DNA of 18,538 bases from Candidatus Flexifilum affinis (GCA_016713325.1 JADJPJ010000106.1:1-18538); one strand, 5' to 3'; positions 8,422-15,478 are shown, numbered from the stretch's first letter. The notes: generated by a model from the letters alone, not told the origin. A program made the numbers and translations.

Positions 8422-9813
8422 TTAGTCGCCTGCGCCCGCTGCAGGCTTGGCTTCCAGGTCCAGGAAGTCGGTGTAAGCGACCGCGCCGTGTTCGTAGGCG
8501 TCGATTCCGATCGTCTCGGCCTTGTCGGGGATGCGCAGCACGCCCAGCGCCTTGATGATGAACCACATAACCGTGCAGGTCACGCCGGCCCAGGCGGACA
8601 CCAGCGCCACGCCGATGATCTGCGAGATGATCTGCGAGGCATCGCCTCCCATCAGCAGGCCCGCCGCGCCGAGTTCCGGCACGCCCAGGAAGCCGATGGC
8701 CAGGGTGCCCATCGCGCCGCAGGTGCCGTGTACCGCGAACGCGCCAACCGCATCGTCGATCTTCAGCTTTTCCAGCATCCAGGGTCAGGACGAACAGCAC
8801 GCCAGCCAGCGCGCCAATGAACACCGAGGCCGTTGGCGTGAAGAAGGCGCAGCCGGCGGTGATGCCGACAAGACCAGCCAGCGAGCCGTTCAAGGCTGTG
8901 GAGAGGTTCCATTTGCCCGTTCGGAAGAAGACGAGCAGAAGGAGGAGAACGCCCCGCAGCGCCTGCCAGGTGGTGTTCATGGTCACCAGACCGACCAGGC
9001 CGTTATTGCCCATGCTCAGGGTCGAGCCGGGGTTGAAGCCATACCAGCCGAACCACAGGATGAACGCGCCGAGCGCCGCCAGACTGAGGTTGTGCGGTGC
9101 GGGCGGATTGCCCCAGACGCGGCCCTTGCGCGGCCCGAGCATCATCGCGCCCGTCAGGCCGACGATGGCGCCGAGCAGGTGAACCACGGTGCTGCCGGCG
9201 AAGTCCTTGAAGGACACTTCCAGGGATGCCAGGATGCCGCCGCCCCACACCCAGTGGACGACGACGGGATAGATCAGGCCGGCGATGATGAAGCTGTAGA
9301 TGATCTTGCCGATGAAGTTGGTGCGCTCGGCCATGGCGCCGGTGGCGATCGTGCCGGCTGTCGCGCAGAAGGCGAACTGGAAGAAGGCCAACACGAAGGC
9401 GCTCACGCCAGTACCGAAATTGACCGTGCCGTCGGCGATAACCATTGCGTCGCTCAGGAAAAAGTTGCTGGCCCCAAACAGGCCGCCCTGCGATGTGCCA
9501 AAGGCGATGCCGTAGCCAACGGCGAAGAAGATCAGACCCCCAAAAGCGGCGTCCATGTAGTTTTCCAGGAGCGAGTTGACCACGCCGCGGGAGCGGATCG
9601 AACCGGCTTCCAGGAAGGCAAACCCGGTCTGCATGAAGAAGACGAGGAAGGATGCTACCAGTACCCCATCGCGTCCAGATTGACCGCAACGGCGCCGACG
9701 TCATCCAGGGTCGCAGCATCCTGCGCCTGGGCTGTCGTGCCGAAGATCGCCAGAACCAGCGAGGCAACGGCAAAGGTGAAAATGCGCCGCCAGAAACGCT
9801 TGTGCTTGAACAT
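8422..9813 (-). CDS. amtB: Ammonium transporter, Amt family
   Basis: About 463 residues, with single-base shifts near 9655 and 8775. ATG 9813 follows GGAGGA by about 8 bases. MFKHKRFWRRIFTFAV...TTAQAQDA looks like a cleavable signal peptide, as in many Amt precursors. Amt signatures follow: LVFFMQTGFAFLEAG, AERTNFIGKIIYSF, VVVHWVWGGG, the first pore histidine in STVVHLLGAIVG, FNPGSTL, the second pore histidine in GAFAVHGTCGAMG, and a cytosolic tail GIDAYEHGAVAY resembling the GlnK-contact tail of AmtB. It transports ammonium across the cytoplasmic membrane. No P-II gene (glnK/glnB) is next to it, unlike the frequent amtB-glnK pairing. Expression is probably controlled from 9814-10130, where inverted repeats lie. 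Confidence 0.95.
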
Positions 9814-9867
9814 GACCAGGTCCTCCGGTGTGTCTAAATGTGACAGGTGCGCAGTTTACCGGCTCGA

Positions 9868-9899
9868 TTCGGTACTTCTGCACAGTAAGTCGTACCGAA
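9868..9899. promoter_or_regulatory. Inverted repeat 1, candidate operator upstream of amtB
   Basis: TTCGGTAC (9868-9875) and GTACCGAA (9892-9899) are perfect 8-bp arms separated by 16 bases, centred about 70 bases before the amtB ATG. It does not match the NtcA GTA-N8-TAC spacing. Confidence 0.45.
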
Positions 9900-9922
9900 A
9901 TTCTCCGTAATTCTGTTGTCGG

Positions 9923-9953
9923 ATTCTGACATAAACCACTTTTTGGTCAGAAT
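9923..9953. promoter_or_regulatory. Inverted repeat 2, candidate operator
   Basis: ATTCTGAC (9923-9930) and GTCAGAAT (9946-9953) are perfect 8-bp arms separated by 15 bases, centred about 55 bases from inverted repeat 1. The arm sequence differs from repeat 1, so one regulator need not bind both. Confidence 0.42.
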
Positions 9954-10003
9954 AACGAACGGTGGTTCTCTGCGTGAAGTTGAGAAGCGCCTGCCTCAAA
10001 AAG

Positions 10004-10026
10004 ACGTTGTGTATATCGCACAACGT
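10004..10026. promoter_or_regulatory. Inverted repeat 3, candidate operator
   Basis: ACGTTGTG (10004-10011), TATATCG spacer, CACAACGT (10019-10026): a compact palindrome of the size and AT-centred form typical of TetR- or GntR-type operators. It lies about 105 bases before the aldo/keto reductase -10 element. Confidence 0.45.
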
Positions 10027-10130
10027 GGGTTGTTCGAGATGAAGAAGACCATGCGTCGTCTCTTTGAAAGCCGTTCGATGAAACTGCGGGGGCTGGCCGA
10101 ACGTGCAGGTGGCAGATGCGCCGTGTCCTC

Positions 10131-10136
10131 TATAAT
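10131..10136 (+). promoter_or_regulatory. -10 element for the aldo/keto reductase
   Basis: A perfect TATAAT 32 bases before ATG 10169. No good -35 is present at 16-18 bases, suggesting activator dependence or another sigma factor. Confidence 0.45.
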
Positions 10137-10168
10137 TCCGGCAATCGGTACACGGAAGCGAGGGTTTC

Positions 10169-11191
10169 ATGCGCTACAAACTATTGGGCAAAAGCGGACT
10201 GCGCGTCTCGGAGCTGTGCCTGGGCACCATGACCTTCGGCGAAACCTGGGGCTGGGGCGCATCCTTGGAAGAATCGCGCGGGATCTTTGAGCGCTACAGC
10301 GAGGCCGGCGGCAACCCATCGATACGTCGTGTAACTACACCGAGGGCATGGCCGAGACCTTCGTCGGCGAGTTGTTGGGCTCGAAGCGCGACTCCTGTGG
10401 TGGCGACCAAGTACACCCTGACCAAGACGACCTCGACCGATCAACTCCGGCGGCAACAGCCGCAAAAGCATGATGCAGTCGGTGGAGGCCAGCCTGCGCC
10501 GGCTGCGCACCGACTATCTGGACATCTTCTACCTGCATGTCTGGGATTACATGACCCCTGTGGAGAAGTGATGCGCGGCCTGGACGATCTGGTGCGGCAG
10601 GGCAAGGTCACCTACATCGCCATCTCGGACACGCCGGCCTATATCGTGGCGCAGGCCAACACCCTGGCCGAACTGCGTGGCTGGTCGAGCTTCGTCGGTA
10701 TCCAGGTGCCCTATGCCCTTAACCGCCGCGACATCGAGCGCGAGATCCTGCCGATGGCCAGGCACTGGGGCATGGCCGTCATGCCCTGGGGGCTGATCGG
10801 TGGCGGGGTGCTGACCGGCAAATACGATAATCAGGAAGACGACTCGCCCAAGCGCTACGATCCGGAGCGCATGACTATCAAGGAGCGGACCCGGGCGTCG
10901 ATCGATGCGGTCAAGGCGGTGGCTGAGGAGACCGGACGCAGCCGCGCGCAGGTGGCGATCAACTGGGTGCGCCAGCAGCAGCAGCGCGCGCAGATCATCC
11001 CTATTCTCGGGGCGCGCACGCCGCAGCAGTTGGAGGACAACCTGGGCGTGCTGGAGTGGTCGCTAAGCGACGAGCAGCTTCAGCGTCTCTCCGACGCCAG
11101 CGCCATCGAGATGGGCTTCCCGCACGACTTCATCCCTGGCAACCCGTATATTTACGGCGCGACTTACGATCAGGTCGATAAGAGGCCGTAG
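10169..11191 (+). CDS. Aldo/keto reductase
   Basis: About 340 residues. Both ends are in one frame, but the segment 10317-10565 is out of frame and has compensating shifts. The start MRYKLLGKSGLRVSELCLGTMTFG is the classic AKR N-terminus; a GCGAGGG RBS lies 6 bases upstream. Restoring frame in the damaged part gives IDTSCNYTEGMAETFVGELLG (catalytic Asp and Tyr), VVATKYTLTK (catalytic Lys) and DYLDIFYLHVWDYMTP (catalytic His), so the tetrad is complete. Further on are GLIGGGVLTGKY, RSRAQVAINWV and the NADP-binding IIPILGARTPQQLEDNLG. It is a cytoplasmic NAD(P)H-dependent carbonyl reductase of (beta/alpha)8 fold; the substrate cannot be read from sequence. It is divergent from amtB and ends before two hairpins. 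Confidence 0.92.
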   Translation: MRYKLLGKSGLRVSELCLGTMTFGETWGWGASLEESRGIFERYSEAGGNPSIRRVTTPRAWPRPSSASCWARSATPVVATKYTLTKTTSTDQLRRQQPQKHDAVGGGQPAPAAHRLSGHLLPACLGLHDPCGEVMRGLDDLVRQGKVTYIAISDTPAYIVAQANTLAELRGWSSFVGIQVPYALNRRDIEREILPMARHWGMAVMPWGLIGGGVLTGKYDNQEDDSPKRYDPERMTIKERTRASIDAVKAVAEETGRSRAQVAINWVRQQQQRAQIIPILGARTPQQLEDNLGVLEWSLSDEQLQRLSDASAIEMGFPHDFIPGNPYIYGATYDQVDKRP

Positions 11192-11227
11192 AGATGGGAT
11201 GAGGCATGGGGGACGAGAATGAGAAAT

Positions 11228-11249
11228 GCCGTTGTCGGGACGGCTTTTT
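11228..11249 (+). terminator. Terminator of the aldo/keto reductase
   Basis: GCCGT (11228-11232) and ACGGC (11240-11244) pair around a short loop and are followed by TTTTTG on the + strand, 37 bases after the stop. Confidence 0.65.
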
Positions 11250-11273
11250 GCCATCCGCAGCACCAATATAAAG

Positions 11274-11300
11274 TGACCCGCCGTGAGTCACGGCGGGTCA
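11274..11300 (-). terminator. 13-bp perfect hairpin ending the short minus-strand unit
   Basis: TGACCCGCCGTGA (11274-11286), one central base, TCACGGCGGGTCA (11288-11300). On the minus strand it is followed by CTTTATATTGG, and on the + strand by GTTTGTTG. It is strong and near-symmetric, so it may stop transcription from both sides of the convergent junction. Confidence 0.8.
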
Positions 11301-11357
11301 GTTTGTTGCGGTCTCAGGGGAGTCCCGCATGGGGACGCTCACTGAGAGGTGAACGTC

Positions 11358-11393
11358 CTAGGGGGTAGCCCCCTTATGACTGCGAATGAACAC
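11358..11393 (-). CDS. 11-codon mini-ORF with very strong ribosome-binding site
   Basis: GTG at 11393 lies 7 bases after the GGAGG core of a 13-base SD; the encoded peptide is VFIRSHKGATP (initiator Met), ending at TAG 11358-11360. The same frame stays open for 19 further codons after the TAG, to a TGA inside the terminator stem (reading DVHLSVSVPMRDSPETATN). If the TAG is a sequencing error the product would be about 31 residues. Nothing similar is known to me. The SD and spacing are the only evidence for translation. Confidence 0.4.
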   Translation of the reverse strand: MFIRSHKGATP

Positions 11394-11430
11394 GCGATCA
11401 CCTCCTTTTCTCTAAGCCTGCGATATTCAA

Positions 11431-11458
11431 AGCATAGCGCAACTTGCCAAAAGGTCAA
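11431..11458 (-). promoter_or_regulatory. Promoter of the short minus-strand unit
   Basis: On the minus strand, TTGACC (11458-11453) matches the -35 consensus at five of six positions. TATGCT (11436-11431) follows after 16 bases and matches the -10 consensus at four of six. Transcription would start near 11424, about 30 bases before the GTG. Confidence 0.6.
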
Positions 11459-11531
11459 GAGGGTTCAGATGAGAGAATCTTAAGGCGTTTGCGGCTGAGG
11501 GCGCACGTGCCCCGCATCCCCGCCGGAAATA

Positions 11532-12468
11532 TCACAGCCCCAGGCTCTCTATTGCCTCTCGAATTACGCTCACGCTGCGCTGAAGCGCCGCCGCCTCTTC
11601 GTCGTTGATCGGCAGCGGGAGCTGTTCCACGACCCCCTCGCCACTGACGATGTGGGGCATGGCCGCCGTCACATCTTTCACCCCGCACATGTCGTCGCTC
11701 GGCGTGCACACCGTCAGGATGGCGTTCTGGTCGTGCAGGATGACCTCGGCGATGCGGGCCAGGGCGCTGCCGATGCCGTAGTAGGTCGCCCCTTTGCCCT
11801 CGATGATGCGGTAGGCGGCGCGACGCACCCCGGCGTCGATCTCCGCGTGGTCGGCGGCATCGAGCGAGACGTGGTGCGAGCGGATGAAGCGCTCCAACGG
11901 AATGCCGCCGATACTGACCAGCGACCAGGTCAGCACTTCGCTGTCGCCATGCTCGCCGACCACGTAGGCGTGGATATGCTGTCAATCCACACAAGCCGGC
12001 GCCCCAGCAGCGCCCGGAAGCGCGCGGTATCCAGCGTCGTGCCGCTGCCAGCACCCTCCGCGCCATCAGCCGTGTTCGACGGCAATCTGCGCCGTCGATG
12101 AGTCGCCATGTTCGACCGGGTTAGTCGCCACCACGATCCGCAATCCGGCGCGTTGGCGATGATCTGCTGGGATCGTCGCGGAACACCGCCGCGTTGCGAT
12201 CCAGAAGCTGCAAGCAAGTTTCCCCCCGGCTTCTGATTCACGCCCGCCGCCAGATCACCACCCGGCACCCGGCCAGATCGGCATAGCCACCGGCGTGAAT
12301 ATCGAGCGGATTGGCGAAGGGCACGGCGTGGAAGATGTCATCCGCCTCGGCGATCGCGCGGCGCTTCGTTCTTGTCCACCAGGACGATCTCGCGGCCTAC
12401 CGCGCATGACCAGAGCATACGCCGCCGTCGCGCCGACGTATCCGCTGCCGACAAACGCCTAATTTCAT
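11532..12468 (-). CDS. ldh: L-lactate dehydrogenase
   Basis: About 312 residues with several frame changes in the N-terminal half (near 12440, 12365, 12240, 12170, 12100, 11965). ATG 12468 follows AGGAGAAA. Restored motifs: an N-terminal Rossmann start (MKLG, then a Gly-rich turn), [11 protein letters not shown] with the NAD-binding Asp, [20 protein letters not shown] with the Gln that marks lactate rather than malate specificity, [16 protein letters not shown] carrying the catalytic Asp and substrate Arg, and VGEHGDSE with the catalytic His. The C-terminal 143 residues are undisturbed to TGA 11532. The enzyme interconverts pyruvate and lactate with NADH in the cytoplasm. L-2-hydroxyisocaproate or malate dehydrogenase are less likely because of NQKPG. 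It is monocistronic, with a TATAAT upstream. Confidence 0.9.
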
Positions 12469-12496
12469 CGGATTTCTCCTCTAATGTGACCTCTCG

Positions 12497-12502
12497 ATTA
12501 TA
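12497..12502 (-). promoter_or_regulatory. -10 element for ldh
   Basis: A perfect minus-strand TATAAT 29 bases before ATG 12468. The sequence ATTATAAT reads as TATAAT on both strands (plus-strand copy at 12499-12504), so a divergent start is possible. No clear -35 is seen. Confidence 0.45.
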
Positions 12503-12522
12503 ATGGCGGACAGAAAGGAATG

Positions 12523-12547
12523 AGTGCAAAGGACTGGAGGACTGAGT
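12523..12547. repeat. Heptamer repeat, left flank
   Basis: AGTGCAA AGGACTG GAGGACTGAGT: degenerate 7-base-spaced units related, in inverted orientation, to the array at 12807-12834. A further direct CAGCACT unit is at 12576-12582. Confidence 0.4.
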
Positions 12548-12735
12548 AAGTTCGTTTGCTTGGCTGCCGTCTCCTCAGCACTCAGACAACTCGAGATAGA
12601 CCTGGCCGGAATTTCAAGCAATGGTGGCGAACATCGCCGAGGGCTGAAGCACCTCGGCTACAGAACCGACAGGTCCACTGAAGGGACCGAAAACAGAGGC
12701 GCGTTAAAGCTCCTTTGGTGAGCTTGTCTTTTCTA

Positions 12736-12758
12736 GCCGACGGGTTTCAACCCTCGGC
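12736..12758. repeat. Imperfect palindrome
   Basis: GCCGA-C-GGGTT, TC, AACCC-TCGGC: ten paired bases with one bulged C. No T-tract follows, so it is a dispersed repeat or weak hairpin rather than a clear terminator. Confidence 0.45.
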
Positions 12759-12806
12759 GGGGCGGCTACTCAACTGATCCGGCACCGTTCATTTCCGATT
12801 CTTTAT

Positions 12807-12834
12807 CAGCACTCAGCACTCGATACTCAGTACT
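12807..12834. repeat. Tandem heptamer array, right flank
   Basis: Four consecutive 7-base units, CAGCACT CAGCACT CGATACT CAGTACT, end about 16 bases before the M4 protease start codon. Confidence 0.65.
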
Positions 12835-12850
12835 TTCCAGGACTTCCGCC

Positions 12851-13923
12851 ATGCCTACTCACCAGTATTCCCCGCCGTTCGTCACCGCCACACCGTCGGG
12901 CGGGCGACCCGGAAGCCAGCCGCCGAGCCAGGAACACCCCTGCATCATGACGGTCATCCGCGCGGCGCGCCAGAGGTGCAGGCGCTGATCCGCGACGATA
13001 GTTCTCGCCCAACCCGCCGGCACGCGGACGCCAGGGACGGGACTGGCCGCTTTCAATCTACGTCTTTCGCGCCCATCACATCGCCGCAAACTGCCTGGCC
13101 AGCGCGTCCGCACCGAGGGCCGTCCTCCGACCGGCGATCCGGCTGTAGATGAGGCCTACGACGGGCTGGGGCTGGCCTATCGCTTCTTCCGTGAGGTCTT
13201 CGGCAGGTACTCTCGGTCGACGATTGCGATCTGCCGCTGGTGGCCACCGTCCACTACGACGCAAGTACAGCAACGCCTTCTGGAATGGCGAGCAGATGGT
13301 TTTTGGCGATGGCGATCGAAGCCGTTCAACCGCTTCACCGGATCGCTGGAGATCATCGGCCACGAACTGACCCACGGCATCATGCAGTACACGGCCCAGA
13401 TGAACTACACGTTCAGGCCAGCGCAATGACAGATCGATCCTGCGACGTGATGGGCATGCTGCTCAAGCAGTGGCACCTGGGGCAAACCCCCTGACCAATC
13501 GGACTGGCTGATTGGCCCTGGCCCGCTCATCGACGGTATCAACGGCGCGTGGCGCTGCGTTCGATGAAGCGCCCGGCAGGCCTACGACGACGCCGGGTGC
13601 TGGGGCGGGGGATCCGCAGCGCCGGGCTCATGGGCGGCTTCCGCCGGATGCGCGACGACAACGGCGGCGTGCACGTCAACCTCGGCATTCCCAGCCGGGC
13701 CTTACGCTGGTGGCGCTGGCCGTCGGCGGACCGGCCTGGGGAGGGCCGGGAAAATATGGTATATTACATTATGTGACAAGAGGCTGCGGCCGGTTTCGGC
13801 TTTGAAGCGCTCCCCGCCTGACCGTGCGGAACGCCGACGCTGTTCGGCACTCGCAGCGCCGAAGCTGACGCAGTGCAGCCTCGGCCTGGGCTGCAGGTGG
13901 GTATAGACATCGACCAGTCGTAG
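12851..13923 (+). CDS. M4-family (protealysin-like) zinc metalloprotease
   Basis: A span equal to about 357 residues, typical of short-propeptide M4 enzymes, with many frame changes. The N-terminus MPTHQYSPPFV resembles the protealysin propeptide PPY-type motif, and there is no signal peptide. Next come RTEGRPPTGDPAVDEAYDGL, a YRFFREVFGRYS block and FNRFTGSLEIIGHELTHGIM, whose HELTH zinc motif (13361-13375) includes the catalytic Glu. SCDVMGMLLKQWHLGQT follows, where the upstream third zinc ligand, normally Glu in ALNES, seems to read Asp or is damaged. DQSDWLIGPG, DNGGVHVNLGIPSR with the transition-state His, GKIWYYIM and a final VGIDIDQS before TAG 13921 complete it. It cleaves proteins and is probably kept in check by the inhibitor encoded next. 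The family is certain; activity cannot be judged through the errors. Confidence 0.9.
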
Positions 13924-13946
13924 GGACAAGGCAGACCTTGTCCGTG
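13919..13946. repeat. Palindrome at the protease stop codon, GTAGGGACA...TGTCC family
   Basis: CGTAGGGACAAGG, CAGA loop, CCTTGTCCGT: arms GGACAAGG (13924-13931) and CCTTGTCC (13936-13943) are perfect. The TAG of the palindrome is the stop codon of the protease. It shares CGTAGGGACA and TGTCCGT with the copy at 4405-4431 but has different, still complementary, inner arm bases. Confidence 0.75.
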
Positions 13947-14036
13947 AACCATAACGAAAGAAGGCGCGAGGGACCATCGCCGTTCTCCTCATCCTCATTC
14001 CTTTCGTCCCGTAAATCAGAGGAAGGCTGATGCACG

Positions 14037-14372
14037 ATGCGTGTTGAATTTCGCACCGAAGGCGGCTTTGCTTAGCTCCCCCGGACTCGGTACGCAGATC
14101 GGATCATCGACATGCGAATCGCTCCCCAGAGCACCAGCGTAAACGCCTGGTCTGGCTGATCCGCCGCGCCCATTTCTTCGACCGCCAGAGGCCGTGGGCG
14201 TCCCACAGCGCTTTCGCAAGCACGACTGCCAACGATTCACCATCACCGTCGTGGAGAAGGACCGGGAGCAGACGGTCAGGACCGCCGAGCCGGTCGAAGA
14301 TCCGCGCCTGTCGACCCTAGTCCAGTACTCCAGCGCGTCGGCTGGACGACGACGGACGACGACGAAGATTGA
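14037..14372 (+). CDS. Emfourin-like protein inhibitor of M4 proteases
   Basis: A span of 111 codons, the usual emfourin length, pieced from two or three frames. MRVEFRTEGGFA at the start matches the family's (M)(R/K)(I/V)EF-x-GGFA opening. LVWLIRRAHFFD gives the conserved helix ending in FFDLP. QRFTITVVEKDREQTVRTAEP is the beta-rich part with a Val-Glu-x-Asp turn, followed by PRLSTLVQ. Start ATG 14037 (rather than 14030) was chosen because the MRVEF reading begins there; AGAGGAAGG lies upstream. It is 113 bases after the M4 protease and just before a strong terminator. Known: in Serratia the protealysin gene is paired with emfourin, which binds and inhibits the protease. The pairing here strengthens a call that the sequence alone makes only moderately. 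Confidence 0.7.
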
Positions 14373-14399
14373 GGATCAGCTCCTCCAATCTGCTCCAGC

Positions 14400-14432
14400 A
14401 AGGCGCGGGTCTGCCGAACCCGCGCCTTTCTA
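14400..14432 (+). terminator. Terminator of the protease-inhibitor unit
   Basis: AAGGCGCGGGT (14400-14410), CTGCCGA loop, ACCCGCGCCTT (14418-14428): a perfect 11-bp stem followed by TCT. It overlaps the 3' end of the convergent nucleotidyltransferase gene. Confidence 0.8.
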
Positions 14433-15296
14433 CGCGCCGTCATGTCCGGCGCTCGAAAACCTCATCAGCGGCTCGATCTGATCGAGCGGCAGCCACCCCT
14501 CGCGATAAAGCGAAAAATGGCACACCCTGCCGTCAGACAGCCCAGCTCCACTGCCGGCAGAATTTCGCGCAGCACGTCGGGGTCGGCCTCTTCGCGGATC
14601 GCCGGCGGCATGGTCTGATACGCCGTGTAGGAACGCTTCCCAGCCGCGCCGACCCCCTCCAGGGCGAAAGATGCCGCCGAACAGCGTCTGAATCTGCGGG
14701 TGGTCGCCCAGCCGCTCGGGGATGCGAATGGCGCTGGACAGGAGTTCCCCGCGTTTCATCCAGTAGGCGTTCACCCTGCAGACAATGGCGATCCGCCGCG
14801 CATCGAGCAGGGCGCGCGCAGGGTGGTTCCGCTCCAAAGTCCGTCCAGGCAGGTCCGCCCGTAGCGCCGGGTAATTTCAGGCCGGCGGCGAATCCAGTCC
14901 TGTCCGCGACCAGCTGTGCGATCTCGGCCGCTGCCCGCTCCAGCGCGCCATCGCGGTCGAACACGTTCACGCGGGCGCCCCCACAGCACTTCCAGCGGCG
15001 TCGTGCCGAAGGTGTCCGGGCCCAACGCCGGCGCCTGGGCGAGCGTCTCCGCGTCCACGTCGTCAAGCCAGCTCAGCGGCATCACGTCGATTTCCCAGCA
15101 GATGCCGTCTTCGACCCCATCTTCAAAATCGTCGTCGTCCTGGCCCCAAAGCCGTAGAAGTCGAGATCCGACCCGCCCAGACCCCGGCCGCGGGGCAGCG
15201 AGCCGGTCACAGCAGGCCAACAGGTCTTTGCGGGTAGCGAACTGCGCCCCTTTCTTCTTTCGGGCCAGCGCTTCCCAGTCGTTCGCTCATGTTCAT
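14430..15296 (-). CDS. Nucleotidyltransferase-domain protein
   Basis: About 288 codons with several frame changes. ATG 15296 begins MNMSERL, then EALARKKKGAQFATRKDLLA. The diagnostic piece is VTGSLPRGRGLGGSDLDFYGFG, the GS-x(8)-G-SDLD signature of the polymerase-beta nucleotidyltransferase fold, with two metal-binding Asp residues. EIDVMPLSWLDDVD follows and may supply the third carboxylate. Then come FDRDGALERAAAEIAQLVADR, a helical part with CRVNAYWMKRGELLSSAIRIPERLGDHPQIQ, and an end YREGWLPLDQIEPLM. The layout (small catalytic domain plus helical domain) is shared by AadA-like drug-modifying enzymes and by uncharacterised single-gene families; I cannot say which. No antitoxin- or HEPN-like partner is adjacent. 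It is divergent from moaA. Confidence 0.65.
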
Positions 15297-15478
15297 GGCC
15301 TCTCCCTCAAAAGATGATCCCTACGATCCCCCTCCCAACGATGCCCCCAAGATGATGGAAACAGATGTCCTCGATTACAGGAAGCGTTGTCAGAAAATGC
15401 CTGATTTTGCTTATTGATGTAAGAAAAACTTCATCTTGCGGTATACTCTATGGAAACTGAAACGTCTGTTCAGGAAGT

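Larger units (their letters stand above)
9814..10168. other. Divergent intergenic region with three inverted repeats
   Basis: About 355 bases between the amtB start (-) and the aldo/keto reductase start (+). I see no convincing gene on either strand. It holds three perfect 8-bp inverted repeats, listed separately, and a TATAAT before the reductase. The paired arms and divergent layout suggest binding sites for one or more dimeric regulators. Confidence 0.5.
11274..11424 (-). ncRNA. Candidate structured small transcript with mini-ORF
   Basis: A predicted transcript of about 150 bases lies between the promoter at 11431-11458 and the hairpin at 11274-11300. In order on the minus strand it has: AAAGGAGGTGATC (11408-11396), a 13-base perfect complement of the usual bacterial 16S rRNA 3' end; GTG 11393 with an 11-codon ORF containing a GGGGGCTACCCCC hairpin (11373-11361); TCACCTC (11352-11346), able to pair with GAGGTGA of the SD; a GTCCC/GGGAC hairpin enclosed by CTCAG/CTGAG (about 11342-11304); and the terminator. 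I do not recognise a named RNA family. It could be a leader-peptide-like regulator, a small-protein mRNA or an sRNA acting on ribosomes. Confidence 0.5.
12469..12850. other. Spacer between ldh and the M4 protease gene, with repeats
   Basis: About 380 bases without a convincing gene. It holds the ldh -10 element, heptamer repeats at both ends in opposite orientation, one imperfect palindrome at 12736-12758, and a short out-of-context reading VANIAEG near 12622-12642. That motif recalls the SIPANIAEG signature of four-helix-bundle (23S rRNA intervening sequence) proteins, but no longer match is visible. Confidence 0.4.

Noticed and set aside
8522..9910. A long + strand open frame of 462 codons.
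   Set aside because: It is antisense to amtB, whose minus-strand product is an unmistakable ammonium transporter; the + reading has low-complexity composition typical of GC-rich antisense frames.
9916..10290. A + strand open frame of 124 codons upstream of and overlapping the aldo/keto reductase start.
   Set aside because: It overlaps the inverted repeats and promoter, overlaps the reductase in another frame, has no good RBS, and resembles nothing.
11394..11410. GATCACCTCCTTTT on the + strand looks like the 3' end of a 16S rRNA gene.
   Set aside because: The sequence upstream has no 16S helix 45 or other rRNA features and no 23S or tRNA follows. On the minus strand it is a Shine-Dalgarno before a GTG, which explains it better.
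12524..12721. A 65-codon + strand frame between ldh and the protease.
   Set aside because: No RBS and no family match; the only family-like residues (VANIAEG) are in a different frame.
14369..15157. A + strand open frame of 262 codons.
   Set aside because: It is antisense to the nucleotidyltransferase gene and is Arg/Pro/Ser-rich with no family resemblance.
14430..15296. The nucleotidyltransferase as half of a MNT/HEPN toxin-antitoxin pair.
   Set aside because: At about 288 codons it is much longer than a minimal MNT antitoxin and no HEPN gene is beside it; the neighbours are a convergent inhibitor gene and moaA.
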